DNA from: Trichomonas tenax
Lineage: Eukaryota > Parabasalia > Trichomonadida > Trichomonadidae
Direction: 5' to 3'
DNA length: 64,000 nt
Assembly: GCA_023091735.1 (NCBI GenBank)
Contig: JALKBU010000154.1
Location: 1-64,000 of the forward strand
Of the stretch, positions 39,575 through 49,344 are shown piece by piece (position 1 is the stretch's first letter; the number at the start of each line of letters is the position of its first letter). A program made the position numbers and the translations under genes. The notes under the pieces were generated by a model, which saw only the letters and a list, made by a program, of their open reading frames with translations, was not told the origin of the DNA and made no database searches.

Positions 39575-40028
39575 AATGCTTTTTTTATTTAGAATAAAAC
39601 AATTATTTAGAAAATCATTGATTTAACAATTATTTGAACAAATTTAATTAATTCAGAATTAATAAGATCAAAATTATAAATAGGATACAGCATTTCAAAT
39701 CGAAAATGTATATTATCTTTAGAAGCATTTGTGATATCGCGTGCAAGTCATGAACCTCCAAATATATATAATTTTTGCATTTAGGTGTATCATGATTGAT
39801 TTTGGAATATCGTTGTTAATTAGAATATGTTATATTAGCAGGATCTTATACAGAATATACGCTATTATATTCATAAATAAGAACACAGAAATATAAATTG
39901 ATAAATTTTATATAGAAGTAATAATAAATAAATTTCAGCTCAATATTACAGACACGAATGCTTTATTTATAAATGCTAACAAATAGGTATTATCATGAAA
40001 ATATTAATATAATTTTTTTGATAAGGTA
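39575..40028. other. Convergent intergenic region, no gene seen
   Basis: AT-rich spacer between the 3' ends of IFT54 and CK2 beta. No supported frame or structured element. Confidence 0.4.
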
Positions 40029-40697
40029 TTAGTTATCACATTGATGAATACACGTGGCCCGATTCATTTGGTCGTTCGGTTCAATAGGAATACCCATATA
40101 TGTTAAGTCTGTATTTTGATTTTGAGGTTTTTTGTTGTTAAATGTGCTAGCTTGCTTGAAAAACTGTGGGAAGTACGGACCGAATGCTGCACCATCGTAG
40201 TTAATGTGTGGGGGAGCATCATAAACATCATTACACGAAAAACAATATAATTTAACAGTAGAGAAGTTACATTTCGGGGAAACTCCAATAGGAATGAGTC
40301 GAGCATGATGGCAATTGACGCGCGGGCATTGGCCGAATTCGCATTTATTGTATTTTGTTTGCATCAACTGAACACTTCCAATAGTCAATAGATAGCGCTG
40401 ATGTATCAAATGGTAAAGATTGATTGCGTCCTTATTAATTTCATTTTCTTCTTCTGGGTTAATCGATGGATTTTGGTCTTTAATAAGTTTCAAAGCAATG
40501 TTATAGTTGTTGACTTGCTGATTTAAACCGAATAAATTGAAGTTATCGTTAATATATGCCGAGTTCACAGGAATAAGCCACGGATTTTTAGCAGTGTAGT
40601 TTTTCACCCATTCTGAGATTGTTTGCTGCTCAGAGTTATAGGTGGCCACTGTGTCTTCGTTTGGCGTTTCGCAAATAAAGTCGTCATACACGTACAT
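40029..40697 (-). CDS. Casein kinase 2 regulatory (beta) subunit
   Basis: From the ATG at 40697 (MYVYDDFICETPNEDTV) the protein is 222 residues, the usual CK2 beta size. Family blocks are the N-terminal helix (ISEWVKNYTAKNPWL), FNLFGLNQQVNNYNIAL, EINKDAINLYHLIHQRYLLT, the zinc ribbon starting FGQCPRVNC and completed by YCFSC, and DGAAFGPYFPQFF. All four zinc Cys are present; the subunit dimerises through this ribbon and directs the CK2 catalytic subunit. The C-terminus (CIHQCDN) adds two more Cys. The frame stays open to 40907, but that part is hydrophobic/basic, unlike the family, and TGTGTCAGTTTT sits upstream of 40697 as a promoter. Confidence 0.9.
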   Translation of the reverse strand: MYVYDDFICETPNEDTVATYNSEQQTISEWVKNYTAKNPWLIPVNSAYINDNFNLFGLNQQVNNYNIALKLIKDQNPSINPEEENEINKDAINLYHLIHQRYLLTIGSVQLMQTKYNKCEFGQCPRVNCHHARLIPIGVSPKCNFSTVKLYCFSCNDVYDAPPHINYDGAAFGPYFPQFFKQASTFNNKKPQNQNTDLTYMGIPIEPNDQMNRATCIHQCDN

Positions 40698-40805
40698 CAG
40701 AAAAACGAAATTATTACGAAAAACAAAACTGACACATTTTGTTTTCTTTTTGTAACAAAATTTTTTTAATAATTTTTTTTCTGTGTTATAAAAGATATTG
40801 CATTC

Positions 40806-41400
40806 ACTTCTCTGTGACATCTGCAGGGTATAATAAAGAAAAGGTGCTTGCACTCCTTCCGCACAGCCAATTTGTCCCCTGCTCATAGGGTAGATACTAG
40901 GCATCATATATAGTGTCCCTACCGATAATAGAAACCATAATTTTCTTTATCATCATGCCACAGAAGCCCATGAATGGATCGTCAATAGCGAGTTAAGTAA
41001 GGAGAAAGACACCCGAAAAATCCCAAAGGGTGTCAAAAAATAGTCCAAGCACCTTTAATAAAGAAACACAAAAAGTGACATATTTACATGGCAGTTATAA
41101 ATATGTTTTGACATGTAAAGTCTGCCATTTTAACAAAGGGTCTTCTATTAAGCTTGATAGACCCTCTAACAAGCTTGAAATGAACTATAACAAGCTTGAT
41201 AGAATCTCTAACAAGCTCGATAAACTCTCTAATAAGATTTGCAGATGCTATAACAAGTTTAATTGAACTTATGAATAATTAGCAAACGTATACTTTATAA
41301 ATAAACCAATTTTACATGTCAAAATGAAATACATTTGCCATGTAAACACATCACTTTTTCGGGACTCTTTATTATACCCAACACACTTCTCTGTGGCATC
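40806..41400. repeat. Region of nested direct and inverted repeats
   Basis: ACTTCTCTGTGACATC at 40806-40821 recurs at 41385-41400 with one change. Inside, GGGTATAATAAAGA (40826-40839) faces its exact complement TCTTTATTATACCC (41366-41379), and AAGGTGCTTG (40841-40850) faces CAAGCACCTT (41046-41055). A hairpin GACACCC/GGGTGTC with a 13-base loop lies at 41008-41034. TTTACATGKCA motifs (41083, 41311, and reversed at 41336) and a 21-base tandem repeat are also inside. No protein gene is supported. It could be a degraded foldback element or an RNA gene. Confidence 0.5.
41147..41272. repeat. 21-base tandem repeat, six units
   Basis: Units begin at 41147, 41168, 41189, 41210, 41231 and 41252, with a consensus near AACAAGCTTGATAGAnTCTC. 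The period is a multiple of three, and one plus-strand frame is open through it, giving heptads like SNKLDRI/YNKLDRI. That frame has no ATG with promoter context, so I treat it as non-coding. Confidence 0.75.
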
Positions 41401-41912
41401 ATTAGAACTCCTGCAATCGAAAAATTAATGAAACACATTTTGAGATCTCAATTTGAGTTTTTCCACAATGACAAAGATATACAATGTTGAAAATTCAAGA
41501 TCTAATAAACCCAATACTATGATATATTATTTACTAACTCTTGTATATCAAACTCATTTAGCAATCTTAAAAATATTTCGATGATATTAATTCAGTTATT
41601 CTGATTGATATGTATAATGTAGCAATATCTAATATACAGCAACATATAATACACTACATATCATATATATTTATGTTTCTTAGGTATAGCTTTATCTTTT
41701 GTATATGGAGATATAGATCAAAATAATATTATTTAATTTGAAGATGTTCTAAATGTAATAAAAAGAATGGTTTATTATTTATTTGATGACTTCCAATTTT
41801 GAATATAGATTAAGGCACTGATCATGTAACTTTGCTTCATATTCTTATTGAATAATATATTAAAGATCTATAACTTTTTTTGTTCTGAAAAGACAAATGT
41901 AAAATGCAATAA
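41401..41912. other. Intergenic region, no gene seen
   Basis: Very AT-rich sequence downstream of the ARM-like gene's stop. No supported feature. Confidence 0.4.
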
Positions 41913-43322
41913 TCAGCGTTCAAATAATGCAAGTAATTGTTCAGCTATAACACACTCACCATCGCAGTTCGCTGCAAAATCTTCTATATCGCCAAGAATT
42001 TCAGATTCTACGATTGCTTGCTTGAAAACATTTTCAACATCATTTGGATCATTAAAAAGTTTAATTAATGCTTTGGAAATTATTTCGACAGTAGCAACAG
42101 TTTGAGTTTCGATTATTGAAGCGGCAGCGCTAAGAAAATCTGGGTTAATGATTCGAAAACAATAATCTGAAGGAGCCACTAAAAGGAACTTGAAAATAAC
42201 ATAAATGATGATTACCAATTTATCCACATTAAAACTGTGAATGTTATCGAGGAAATGTGCCAAAAAGTAATCATAAATCAAATCTCCGTATCTTTTTATC
42301 AATAACTCTATGATTGTGCAAATGACTGGGAAATAAATTTTCGAATTTTCGCCAAGCAAATCTATTTTCATGCATTGGTAAAAATTCTCAAATATTGCAA
42401 TTCTTGAGTCTTGGTTGTTTTTATCTCTCCATTCTATAGTCTTCAGTATAATTTTATAGCATAGCATTGATTGAACAAGAGAATGCAAGCCTATAATTTG
42501 CAGCAGCTTTGATTCTATTCCTATTGAAATTAAGTACTCAACAACATCAAAAACGTGTGAAAGAGAATAAAGAATCGATATTTGGGCATTTGAAACTTTG
42601 TTAAAGTTATTCTTCAAATCATTTAGAACTTGATCAGCAACTACATGAGTTATAGCATCATCAGGATGAAGAAAAATGTTTTGTTCATTAAAATCGTTTT
42701 CAACAAAACTAAAATAGAATAATTTTGAAAAATAATCATAGATATATTGTATGTAAGGAAGCCGAGGCTTTGCTTGCAATAACTCCGACATGTGTCCCGT
42801 AAGCTCATTATGAATCAATCTGCGAAATACATATGAGTCAATAAAAATATTATTAATTGCAATTACTAAATTTTCAAGAGTATCTTCCCCAGAGTTTTTA
42901 ACAAAAGAACAGAGGTTAGATACCAAATCTATCTGCGTTTCAGGAATGTTATATCGAGTCAAATATTGAAAACAAATCGCCATTCCATCATGAAAGACAT
43001 CTACTTGCGAATACATTGCTACTAAAAGGATTGGAATGTTTTTGTCTATTATGTCGTTGATTTTAATGATTGATGGTTTATCAAGAAATTTGATTAAAGC
43101 ATTTATGATTTCAATAAGCGTATCTTGGTCTGGTGGATGCATAGTCCAAAATGATCCATCAAATTCGAATAGTTTATTAAAATAATCTGTGAATTCGATA
43201 AATACATTAGTAAATGATTCTTTATCTTGCATGGCATCATTAGAAACACCCTCCAAATTGTTCACATAGTCTTTTCTTACTATAGAATTCAAGTTAACAT
43301 TTACTTCATCTTTATAATCCAT
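41913..43322 (-). CDS. Armadillo/HEAT-like solenoid protein
   Basis: A 469-residue all-helical protein, second of three similar proteins in the window. Hydrophobic helix pairs repeat roughly every 40 residues (for example LVSNLCSFVKNSGEDTLENL, IIELLIKRYGDLIYDYFLAH, FLSAAASIIETQTVATVEII). The C-terminal 40 residues are acidic and contain two Cys. No enzyme motif. It is probably a scaffold. Its start codon lies 22 bases from that of the GT61 gene on the other strand. Confidence 0.75.
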   Translation of the reverse strand: MDYKDEVNVNLNSIVRKDYVNNLEGVSNDAMQDKESFTNVFIEFTDYFNKLFEFDGSFWTMHPPDQDTLIEIINALIKFLDKPSIIKINDIIDKNIPILLVAMYSQVDVFHDGMAICFQYLTRYNIPETQIDLVSNLCSFVKNSGEDTLENLVIAINNIFIDSYVFRRLIHNELTGHMSELLQAKPRLPYIQYIYDYFSKLFYFSFVENDFNEQNIFLHPDDAITHVVADQVLNDLKNNFNKVSNAQISILYSLSHVFDVVEYLISIGIESKLLQIIGLHSLVQSMLCYKIILKTIEWRDKNNQDSRIAIFENFYQCMKIDLLGENSKIYFPVICTIIELLIKRYGDLIYDYFLAHFLDNIHSFNVDKLVIIIYVIFKFLLVAPSDYCFRIINPDFLSAAASIIETQTVATVEIISKALIKLFNDPNDVENVFKQAIVESEILGDIEDFAANCDGECVIAEQLLALFER

Positions 43323-43344
43323 TTTTTAAAAGTGACATTTTTTC
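43323..43344. promoter_or_regulatory. 22-base divergent promoter with AAAAGTGACATT
   Basis: Only 22 bases separate two opposing start codons. They contain AAAAGTGACATT flanked by T runs, the proximal motif found before many genes here. Both 5' untranslated regions and both start sites must fit within or beyond this stretch. Confidence 0.7.
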
Positions 43345-44769
43345 ATGCGGCGTTTCTTTCGTCGCAAGAAATTCATTTTGGTTATTATTGCATTTGTTAT
43401 TATTCTTTCCATGCTTCTTTTATCGGGTATTTTCGCATTTAATTTTGTTGCTGTCGTTGAAGAGCCCGAAATTAATAATGATTTTCTTCAATTGACGTTA
43501 TCCAAAGTCCCCAATGATTTATATTTTCGCTTTGATGGCGTGGGAGCATATGCTAATGTGCAAATACTTCCATATTGCGAAAATAATAAATGCAATATTC
43601 CATTATTAATTGGAGGAATTGTTAAGTTTTCATTAATATACAGACGTATAAGTATATATTCAAAGCAGTTTATTATTGAAAACGGAAAGATGAATTGCAC
43701 AGATGAACCATGGACAAATCGAATTTGCACTTTTCGAGATATTTGTTATGAAAATAACAAATATCATCTTATATCGCCTTATAATATCGCATTCGATGAA
43801 CAATTGTTGTGCTTGGGAGCAAAGACACCTCCTGTTGATCTCGAACTTAACAGATTCATTAATATGATTGATACATGGCCTAAGAAACCAATGATTCGAC
43901 GTGTAGTAACTGCTCCTTCATTTTTGGTTTCAATTTATTACAACATGCATATGCTTTGGCATCAATACTTTGATTTCCTTCTTCCTCTATATCAGACGAT
44001 GACGAGAGAAGGAAGCTTCAATAATAAGTCAATCGTTTATTTGCCGAACTATGCAACAATTTTCCCTATGCAAACAAACTATTTGTCATTAGGAAACAAA
44101 GTAGCTAAAATGGAATTGAACAGCTGCTTTGATAAACTTACTATGGGAATGGTCAAAATAACTGATTTATCGCTTGATAAAGAAGATCCTCCTTATAGTT
44201 TTTGTAACAACTGTTCTTCTGGATTACGAAAAATTATATTGAAGAAAATGCAGATAGATGACTCAACAGAGAAACCTATAGCAGTGATTCTTGGCCGCAA
44301 AGGTAATGTGAGAATATTTAACGTTGATACTGTTAAATCAGTGATTGAAAAATTACTTCCAAATTATAAAGTGAAAATATACTATTTTGAGGATGTTAAA
44401 ATAGAAAAACAGATGCGAATTATGTCAAAAGCATCTTTATTTGTTTCTATTCATGGAAGTGGACTCTCACACATCATTTGGATGAAACCGGGATCAGCCG
44501 TAATAGAGTTGAAAGCATGGAAGCACACTTGCAATGATTGGTACCAAAAAGCTGCTCGTGCAACAGGAATACATTACATGGCTTATTTCCCACATGAAAT
44601 CTTTGATAAACCAGAATATATTTCAAAAGAACTGCAGTACTGTATCGATAGAAAGATAATGTGCGGTTCCACAATGTGCAAAGATAAGTTACGTGATCAG
44701 AATGTCACCGTCAATGCTGAACGATTTGAAAATGGAATTTCTCAATTCATCAATGATCACTTGAAATGA
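43345..44769 (+). CDS. GT61-family glycosyltransferase (EOGT/POMGNT2-like)
   Basis: A 474-residue type II membrane protein with a basic tip (MRRFFRRKK), a signal-anchor helix (about 10-32) and a luminal catalytic domain. GT61 signatures are the early Cys-rich block (WTNRICTFRDICYENN), NMHMLWHQYFDFLLPLY and AVILGRKGNVR with a following helix. The site SIHGSGLSHIIWMKPGS, followed by VIELKAW, forms the nucleotide-sugar pocket. GT61 enzymes add GlcNAc or xylose to glycoproteins; the acceptor here is unknown. It is intact, unlike the divergent relative at 7845. The promoter is shared with the ARM-like gene across 22 bases. Confidence 0.88.
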   Translation: MRRFFRRKKFILVIIAFVIILSMLLLSGIFAFNFVAVVEEPEINNDFLQLTLSKVPNDLYFRFDGVGAYANVQILPYCENNKCNIPLLIGGIVKFSLIYRRISIYSKQFIIENGKMNCTDEPWTNRICTFRDICYENNKYHLISPYNIAFDEQLLCLGAKTPPVDLELNRFINMIDTWPKKPMIRRVVTAPSFLVSIYYNMHMLWHQYFDFLLPLYQTMTREGSFNNKSIVYLPNYATIFPMQTNYLSLGNKVAKMELNSCFDKLTMGMVKITDLSLDKEDPPYSFCNNCSSGLRKIILKKMQIDDSTEKPIAVILGRKGNVRIFNVDTVKSVIEKLLPNYKVKIYYFEDVKIEKQMRIMSKASLFVSIHGSGLSHIIWMKPGSAVIELKAWKHTCNDWYQKAARATGIHYMAYFPHEIFDKPEYISKELQYCIDRKIMCGSTMCKDKLRDQNVTVNAERFENGISQFINDHLK

Positions 44770-45000
44770 TATATAAACTGTTTGATAATATATTATTGAA
44801 ATTATTACTTTTTCTTGTCTTAATTTAATATCACACTTCACAATGGATTGTTTTTATTTGAATTTTGTTTAAAAATATTTTTCACGAAAAATTAGTAATA
44901 GATGCTTGATTGTATTATAATTTATGTTTGATTTAAGATAGAGATTTGATTATTGTAAGAAAAATAAGATGATGTTATATCAAATATAATTTCATTACCG

Positions 45001-45139
45001 TCCTTCGGTTAAAGGCCAATTTTTGATTCTGACGCTAGGCTCTCAAATTATTGCAGGGGTAGGAAAGCAGTGGGGTGGAGAAAACCATTATATAGCAACA
45101 ATTGGGTGCCGATACCCACTTATTTGTGGTTCAATGGAA
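45001..45139. other. GC-richer segment of unknown nature
   Basis: This segment stands out from the surrounding AT-rich DNA (for example GCAGGGGTAGGAAAGCAGTG and GGGTGCCGATACCCA, which can form a small hairpin). It lies just past the C-terminal end of the ankyrin pseudogene. No tRNA fold fits by eye. It could be a small RNA gene or foreign sequence. Confidence 0.3.
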
Positions 45140-46425
45140 CGGATTTTACTAAACGTCGTCGGTTCGAAAGGATTTTTCAAGAAGGTAAATAGTGTTTTGT
45201 GTGTTTCCTTCTGCAGCTGCATAAAAAAGAGCAGTTTCATCTGGGTCGCTCATTGCATTGATATCTGCATCTGCTTTGATAAGTTTCACTATAATGTTGT
45301 TGCTAACAGCATCGGCTTCCATTAATGGTATGACATTTCTGTTATCTCTTGCATTGACATTAACATTGTTCTCCAAAAGAACATCAACGACATCCTCAAG
45401 ACGCATGTTAGCAGCAATGTGGAGCATTGTCATTCCTGTTTCTGGATCACAGTAATTCAAATTCAAATCATCGGGAATCAAAAAGTTATTATTTCGGAAA
45501 TAAACTGCTCTTCAAAAATCGGGAGCATTCACTTCAAATTATTTGGCCTGCTCCCGATTTATGACGAGTAGTTTATTTTTGTTCATCGATATTAATTCTT
45601 CGAATACAAATTCAGTTGGATTATTAACTTTGCTTCCAATCTTCCTTAAATACTCAGCACTTTCTATATCTATAACAGAATGTTTAAGAGCATCTTTAAG
45701 AAATGATTGGGAATTAAATGGAATTTCCTTCTCTGTGAAATATTTAACAAGTGGAAGACCGTAATCAGATAAAAATGCAGTGCAATATTCAGAAAAAATT
45801 GTGTCAATATAATCAAGAACACACTTTGTTGAGAATATTTCTGCGACTGATGCAGGTTGCTATGGAGTGACATTATACTGTTCACATATCCAACGCCCGA
45901 TCTTATTTCTCGAGAAATTAAATGCAGTAAATGTGTTCGATGATTAATTGTATGATTTCCTCATTTATACCAACAATTGCATGAAAGGTAGTCGTTCTGT
46001 TGCATTTCGCATTGTAAGAAAGTAGAAGTTTGAACATTATTATAGCGCCGGCTTCGGCTGCTAAATTTAGGAGCATTCGGGTTTTATTTTGAAGTGCATC
46101 AGAAGCAGCTAATTTGTTGATACTCGACGTCATCGCTAATGAAATATTCGGCTTTATCAGATATTCTTCTTAGATTATGGCTAATAGTTTCAGATGTTTC
46201 ATGAAACAATTCCTTAAATAAATTGTAATGAAGGTAAGTTAAAAAATCATATTCTGTTGTAAGTTTTGTAAGACGACGATTGCGAATATATTTTGAATAT
46301 TTTGATAAAAATGGCATGAGCTGCCCAACAGCGATACTGCTATTTTTCCTGTTATATGAGGCAATTATTTCATCGATCTTTATGAATTTGGTTATTTCAT
46401 TTTTCGGTTCTTCAGAAATACCCAT
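45140..46425 (-). pseudogene. Decayed ankyrin-repeat gene
   Basis: Reading on the minus strand from the ATG at 46425, the N-terminal part (108 codons, FLTYLHYNLFKELFHE and similar) is typical of the helical region preceding ankyrin repeats in trichomonad proteins. After stops and frame changes come AAEAGAIIMFKLLLSYNAK near 46050, a middle region near 45700-45900, and three good ankyrin repeats at 45149-45481 (GMTMLHIAANMRLEDVVDVL, NVNARDNRNVIPLMEA, ADINAMSDPDETALFYAA). At least three lesions are present, including an in-frame TAG near 45860. The promoter motifs upstream are intact, so loss may be recent. Confidence 0.75.
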
Positions 46426-46432
46426 TCACTTA

Positions 46433-46483
46433 TGCCATGTAAATATCTATGTGTCATGTAAATATTTGTTTTTGTCATGTAAA
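46433..46483 (-). promoter_or_regulatory. Three spaced TTTACATGRCA motifs before the ankyrin pseudogene
   Basis: In plus-strand reading TGCCATGTAAA (46433-46443), TGTCATGTAAA (46452-46462) and TGTCATGTAAA (46473-46483), with starts 19 and 21 bases apart. They precede the ATG at 46425 in the direction of that gene. Confidence 0.5.
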
Positions 46484-46489
46484 TAGCGT

Positions 46490-47290
46490 ATGGTATTTTA
46501 ATTCCGATTTCATTTGGATAGCTTATTTTTGCTGAAATAGGTATTAAACATGCCGCGGAATAGTTTATTGATATTTTTTTTCGAAAAATCATTGTCGATT
46601 TTACTGAGTCGTATCTTGTCAAATTTTCAAAACACCTGAATAATTCCTTTTGTTCTAAATTTCATCAATCTGCTGCAACCAATTTGATGACAGCGATGAT
46701 TGAAACCGCATTTAATTATCAAAACATTTCTGATATATAAAAATGTTTTTTATTGCAAAAGGCCATATCATGCTTTCTGCTATATCAGCAAAAAATCTAG
46801 CGAAACAAGGGGAAAATTAGGATTTTGCTTCAGGAATTATATAAAAGTGTAGATATACTTGGCATTGCAATATGCAATACTTAAAACTTCATCCTGATAG
46901 TTAGATCGTAGAAATAATCTCATTAATCATATTTTTTTGCACTGTGCTGCATCATGCACAATCATTATTTCTAACGCCAAATGCTATAAAGATATGCTGT
47001 ACTACTGCTTGTTATTCATGAATTATGAAAAAAAAAACTAGTCTGTAAGAAACACTCTGATTACTTTTCATGTTGTTAACAATGTTAAAAGGTTTGTCTG
47101 TAAAAAGATAGGTTTTTAAACGTTTTTTGATTCAAAGTTTGATTATTTTTGATAAATCATTACTAAACAGAGCGCAGAATTGTTATATCCTAAAATTATC
47201 CCCTTATTGATGGCGACTCACGTGAGTCTCATGCGTATCAGTTTTTAAAATATAATTCAAAATTGAAAGCCACTATAATCTTCATATAAT
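46490..47290. other. Intergenic region with a perfect palindrome
   Basis: No coding frame is supported. GACTCACGTGAGTC at 47215-47228 is a perfect 14-base palindrome centred on a CACGTG core, about 70 bases before the following pseudogene's ATG. The rest is AT-rich. Confidence 0.45.
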
Positions 47291-47296
47291 ATATAG

Positions 47297-48124
47297 ATGT
47301 CGATAGTGATCAAAATTATTGTGAATTTCAGATCATTTCTTAGTTGTCAAGGGGATTCAACAGCAGACTCATTTTTAAGTTGTTATACAATGATTAAGTG
47401 CACAGGAGCTGAAGTATGCAAAGTTCAAATTGTCAGAGTTTCTCCTTCAGTTGTCATTACAACTGAACAAAACTTCATTGGTACAAAATACCAAATAAAA
47501 ACTCACAAAAGGAGTATCGTTTCAACAAAGAAGAATAAAAGTTTGACTTTTAATATAAGCAGGATCTTCTGACTCAAATTCATATAAGAAGTTAGAATAT
47601 TCAATTGCTGATGTATTTATTACAGGAAAAAATCGTAAGAAATTCAAGTAAACCCAGCAAAGGGTGCATTCTTCAATTTTGGCTATGTTCGTACACCAGA
47701 AAACAATTACATTGGAACTTTCAGAGATTTGGAAGCAAGTGCAACAATTTCCTTAGTAGATTATCTTGAAAAGTTTTACGTAGAGCAATACGATCCCAAT
47801 AATTATATTGCGACGATGAATCATCGTGAAGAAGCAGCAGCTTATTACGGCGATGACGATGATGATGAGTTTCTCATCCCAGAAATTACAACAACTCTTC
47901 CTGCTAATGGAGGAGCCTTCACAGCCAGTAGCATTAATAACGAATTGCAAATGGATGACGAAGAAAAGGAAGAGAAGAAAGGCCTGAGCACAGCAGCCAT
48001 CGTCATTGCAGTGATCATCGTTATCGCAATCATAGCAGTCTGCATTTGGCTCTTTGCTTGCGGAGGCATCAATAAGTTCAAGAAGGGCTCCAAAGTTGAA
48101 GAAACAAAGGAAACTTCGCCTTAA
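47297..48124 (+). pseudogene. Frameshifted type I membrane protein
   Basis: Three consecutive frames share one protein character. The first runs from the ATG at 47297 (CKVQIVRVSPSVVITTEQNF, ending at a stop near 47572). The second holds SSDSNSYKKLEYSIADVFITG, stopping near 47651. The third carries VNPAKGAFFNFGYVRTPENN and continues uninterrupted to 48124. The end has an acidic DDDDDE stretch, a membrane helix (AAIVIAVIIVIAIIAVCIWLFAC) and a 24-residue Lys-rich cytosolic tail. It appears to be a surface protein disabled by two shifts, or a gene damaged by sequencing errors. Confidence 0.6.
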
Positions 48125-49344
48125 AACCGCAACAAGTAAAAAATTATTTTAATTTCACTTTTTGGTTTGTCAGCCATATAAAACTTCAAGGAGAGACACT
48201 GCTTTGCATACTCTTTTCTGAAGCTCAATATATTCACATCAGCAATTCCTCCATGTGATATAATATACCATAACTTTAAAACATTTGTCACGATTTAGAA
48301 ATTACGAAAATAAAATCAATCCCGTCAGAACATAACGTCACACCAAATTAGGAGGTACTCCACAAATGCACTCTGATTGCAGCCTTCAAAATAGGGTCAA
48401 AAACACGATTTTCGGGACTTCTTAATTTGGAAATAACCTAAAGTTATTGCTTCGTTCCTCAGATCACAGCCCTCACATATATTACAATCGTCTTATGCTT
48501 TGCAAATTACAATTTTAGTTTTTTGAGATATGATCTGAAAATACAAAATAATTTTTACAACTCATGCATTTGATAACGTATATACATCCTATAGGGTGTA
48601 GTCATTAATACTATTATATTTGTATTTGAAGAGTTAATAAAATTTCCATATATTTTTCTCTCAATATAATCATCATTTATTCACTACTAATAATCCTCCA
48701 TTCGACTATATATTATATGTGCATGAACATTTTCGAAATCTCGAACTAGCGTATTATTTGTTAATATCTGCTTTGCATATTGTGATTATCTTAGGTGGAT
48801 ATAGTTTATTTGATTGGTATGCATTATACCGCTTAAATTTACCTATTGCGATATTCGTTATATATTTTTTTTGGAAAACTCATAGTTTCTAAATGTCAAA
48901 CAAATTACATAGCCTACTCAAGTGAATTGATTTATAAACACGAATGTTTGAACAATGTTTATAAATCAGGAGATCATATTGAAATATATCATGCCTGGAA
49001 TGTTACCAATAACGCTACCCCTTGCAGCATACCAACATGTACTGTTCAATGTTTAACAACCGTGAGAACTGTCCATTAATGTATCTCGAAATTGTATTTC
49101 TTTACACTTCATAGATATATTGTTCCTATGGGCCTATAGATGATATATCTAAAGTACTAGCTCAAATTGTTCATAATAAGAAACTCCCCTTCCAATATAA
49201 AGAATTTGACGTGTATTCCATAGCAAAAAGTAATTCCCTATCAACGCAGATATCAAATTCATCGAAAAAAACGAAATCGAGAAACAAATAATTAAGTAAA
49301 CGGTCTCCTAAAAAATTGAGAAATACGATAAATTTCAATTTCTA
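48125..49344. other. Long intergenic region with a possible Cys-rich fragment
   Basis: An open stretch at about 48849-49079 encodes CxxxxYIAYSS..., HECLNNVYKSGDHIEIYHAW and TPCSIPTCTVQC, similar in Cys spacing to the beta-helix surface family, but lacks an ATG. It may be another surface-protein scrap. The remainder is AT-rich with no supported feature. Confidence 0.35.

Noticed and set aside
40698..40907. N-terminal extension of CK2 beta by 70 residues
   Set aside because: The segment is unlike any CK2 beta N-terminus and spans the promoter motif TGTGTCAG as well as repeats; the ATG at 40697 gives the usual length.
41030..41266. 78-codon frame through the 21-base repeat
   Set aside because: It opens with GTG, has no suitable ATG and consists mainly of minisatellite units.
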